Of a stretch of 64,000 nucleotides of DNA, positions 62,659 to 64,000 are shown piece by piece. Where the stretch lies: the NCBI GenBank assembly GCA_020284085.1, contig JACEVL010000019.1, positions 2,977,498 through 3,041,497 of the forward strand, in the 5' to 3' direction. Each line of letters opens with the position of its first letter. Within the stretch, counting starts at the first letter, position 1. Made by a program: the position numbers and the translations under genes. Under the pieces are notes generated by a model. It did not search any database, had not been told where the DNA came from, and worked only from the letters and a program-made list of their open reading frames with translations. The DNA comes from Aporrectodea caliginosa. Lineage: Eukaryota; Annelida; Clitellata; Crassiclitellata; Lumbricidae.

Positions 62659-64000
62659 TATTCGTCCTGTGTTGTAAAGTCTGGACACCCTTTATAACTT
62701 ATAAGATGGACTATATAAGTGTAATTTTCCAAGCGTAATCTATTATTTGCTAGCAACTAGACTTGGATAATCATTAGGAATTTGAGGACAACCCTCTGAT
62801 ACGACGCATCGCTCGTGCATAAGCTGGTGCCCTGCGCTCAGCTTAAATCAGCACATTGGAAATTTCGAGATTAACGATGACTATACCAGTTACTTTAACT
62901 ACCATACGATACTATACCATACAAAACTGGGGAGAGGCTTAGTGTAACGATAACACTCTGGCACAAATAGCAGAAGATCAGCACGGACGCGGGATCGCTT
63001 CTCGCTACCCTCCCAAAGGGTTGCGGGAAGCCTTTCATTCGCCAGATTGCGCTAGTTAAAGAGCAGTAGGACGTAATGGGCGCCTTGCGTGGCTGTCAAA
63101 CAGTTGTTAAATTCAACTTCTATAATAACTTGTGATCATCCGTTCATACTTTGACTTGTAATCATACCGTGGTGTGTCAGTTTGAATTAATAAAAGAAAA
63201 TTATTACTATTATACTATGCAAGAGATACTATGTTAAGATTATTTACTATTATCCAGATCTACATAGCCTCCCTTTGACACAGACTCGTCAAAGGCGCTA
63301 CCGATTTAACGGCGGAAAACCAGGATCGAATAGAATGTGACAGAGGAAAAGAAAGATGAAGGAGAAGTTCCTGTCGTAAGATGCTTGGGAACCTTTTCCG
63401 GAAAACGGTACCAACCACAGCGAAACTTCTACACTGCACCCAGTGGAGGCGTCAGGATTTCAGGTTTGGGGGCTAAAGCTCCAAGCCCTTCCCTTTTGTC
63501 CCCTCCTCCCTGTGATTTGCACTGATTTCCCACTTTGGGGGGGGGCTGAGCCGCAGTTAAGGCCTAAGCCCCTACCCCCTCTGGCGCCGCCACTGACTGC
63601 ACCGTGGATGTTCTGGCGCTAATGTCATTTCGTCCTCAATTGAAGACCTACTATATCCAAATTGGTAATACGCCAAGGTTGTCTCTCTGTTTTAACGGAC
63701 TGTTCTTCTGGATAATCTTCTGATTACGGCTTCGATTTGGTGCGCCATCTGTTGATGCCTTGTGCATTAGACACCGGCGCTATAGAAGTTAGTAATTACA
63801 CTAGTTAATGTTATAATAATTATTATAGTGTCGATGATGTCATTCCTTTGCCTGAACTGGAGCAAAGCCGCAGAAGTTAATAATTCTGGGAAAATGGAGG
63901 GTATATATACGCATCAAAGAGCAAATTTTAAAGGTGTCTAAGCGGGAATTAATATTGTCCTTCTTTCTTATCGCATCATGATGTCACACCAAATTGTATG
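62659..64000. other. no gene; decayed repeats
   Basis: Holds a diverged tRNA-SINE-like piece (62930-63220, ending AATAAAAGAAAATTATTACT), a partial copy of the 600-bp family (63655-63800: GATTTGGTGCGCCATCTGTT, GATGCCTTGTGCATTAGACA) and a TTTAAAGGTGTCTAAG box (63926). No transporter exon recognised. Confidence 0.4.

Noticed and set aside
55200..64000. Search for the missing N-terminal transporter exons
   Set aside because: No peptide resembling the family's first membrane segments (PPWYLC, SAFAFL regions) was found on the minus strand; repeats fill the region. They probably lie beyond the window.

Overview
The window is animal genomic DNA: AT-rich, full of microsatellites, transposons and SINEs, with one spliced protein-coding gene that I recognise. 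The mix (non-LTR retrotransposons of several clades, Helitrons, piggyBac, hAT and Tc1/mariner MITEs, several tRNA-derived SINE families, long TA/TG/TAA tracts) suggests an invertebrate, probably marine. I cannot name the species or phylum from sequence alone.

Host gene: the minus strand from 55135 down to 41872 carries nine exons of an SLC23-type nucleobase/ascorbate transporter. Every junction has a GT donor and AG acceptor and all phases fit, giving 451 continuous codons to a TGA at 41872-41874. The first 150 or so residues expected for the family are not in the window and probably lie beyond 64000. The introns hold a recently inserted RLE-type retrotransposon with an open frame inside a TAA microsatellite (47.5-49.4 kb), a piggyBac-like non-autonomous element filled with a 20-bp minisatellite (45.6-47.1 kb), two copies of a Helentron-like element (45.1 and 52.5 kb), and a 33-35-bp tandem array that repeats the 5' splice site of one exon (44.44-44.79 kb).

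The other 50 kb has no host gene that I can support. From left to right: an I/Nimb-like LINE with RNase H (2.0-4.8 kb); a segmental duplication (4.8-6.4 and 7.8-10.0 kb) whose second copy contains a LINE, which in turn contains a palindromic TA-flanked MITE; a hAT-like MITE and LINE fragment (10.2-11.6 kb); Helitrons (12.15-13.58, 15.16-15.84, 26.65-27.48 kb); tRNA-SINEs and LINE tails (17-19 kb); a duplicated 600-bp family and a hAT MITE (22-28.5 kb); another duplicated family with SINE insertions (28.6-32.7 kb); a LINE split by a piggyBac transposon (32.7-35.8 kb); and a directional array of short tail modules (36-40 kb). Right of the transporter exons lie hAT and Tc1/mariner MITEs, more LINE pieces and a second Nimb-like 3' end (56.1-57.2 kb).

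Two themes link the repeats. First, a short 3' module (CAACGGCC...GTTAAAC) that ends the Nimb-like LINE also ends many short repeats, including an 80-90 bp element with target-site duplications and paralogous empty sites: a candidate ultra-short SINE. Second, a tRNA-derived SINE carries the same 3' end (GGGAGCGCCTCT...GGCGCTATA) as the CR1/L2-like LINE fragments. Both patterns fit short elements moved by LINE machinery.
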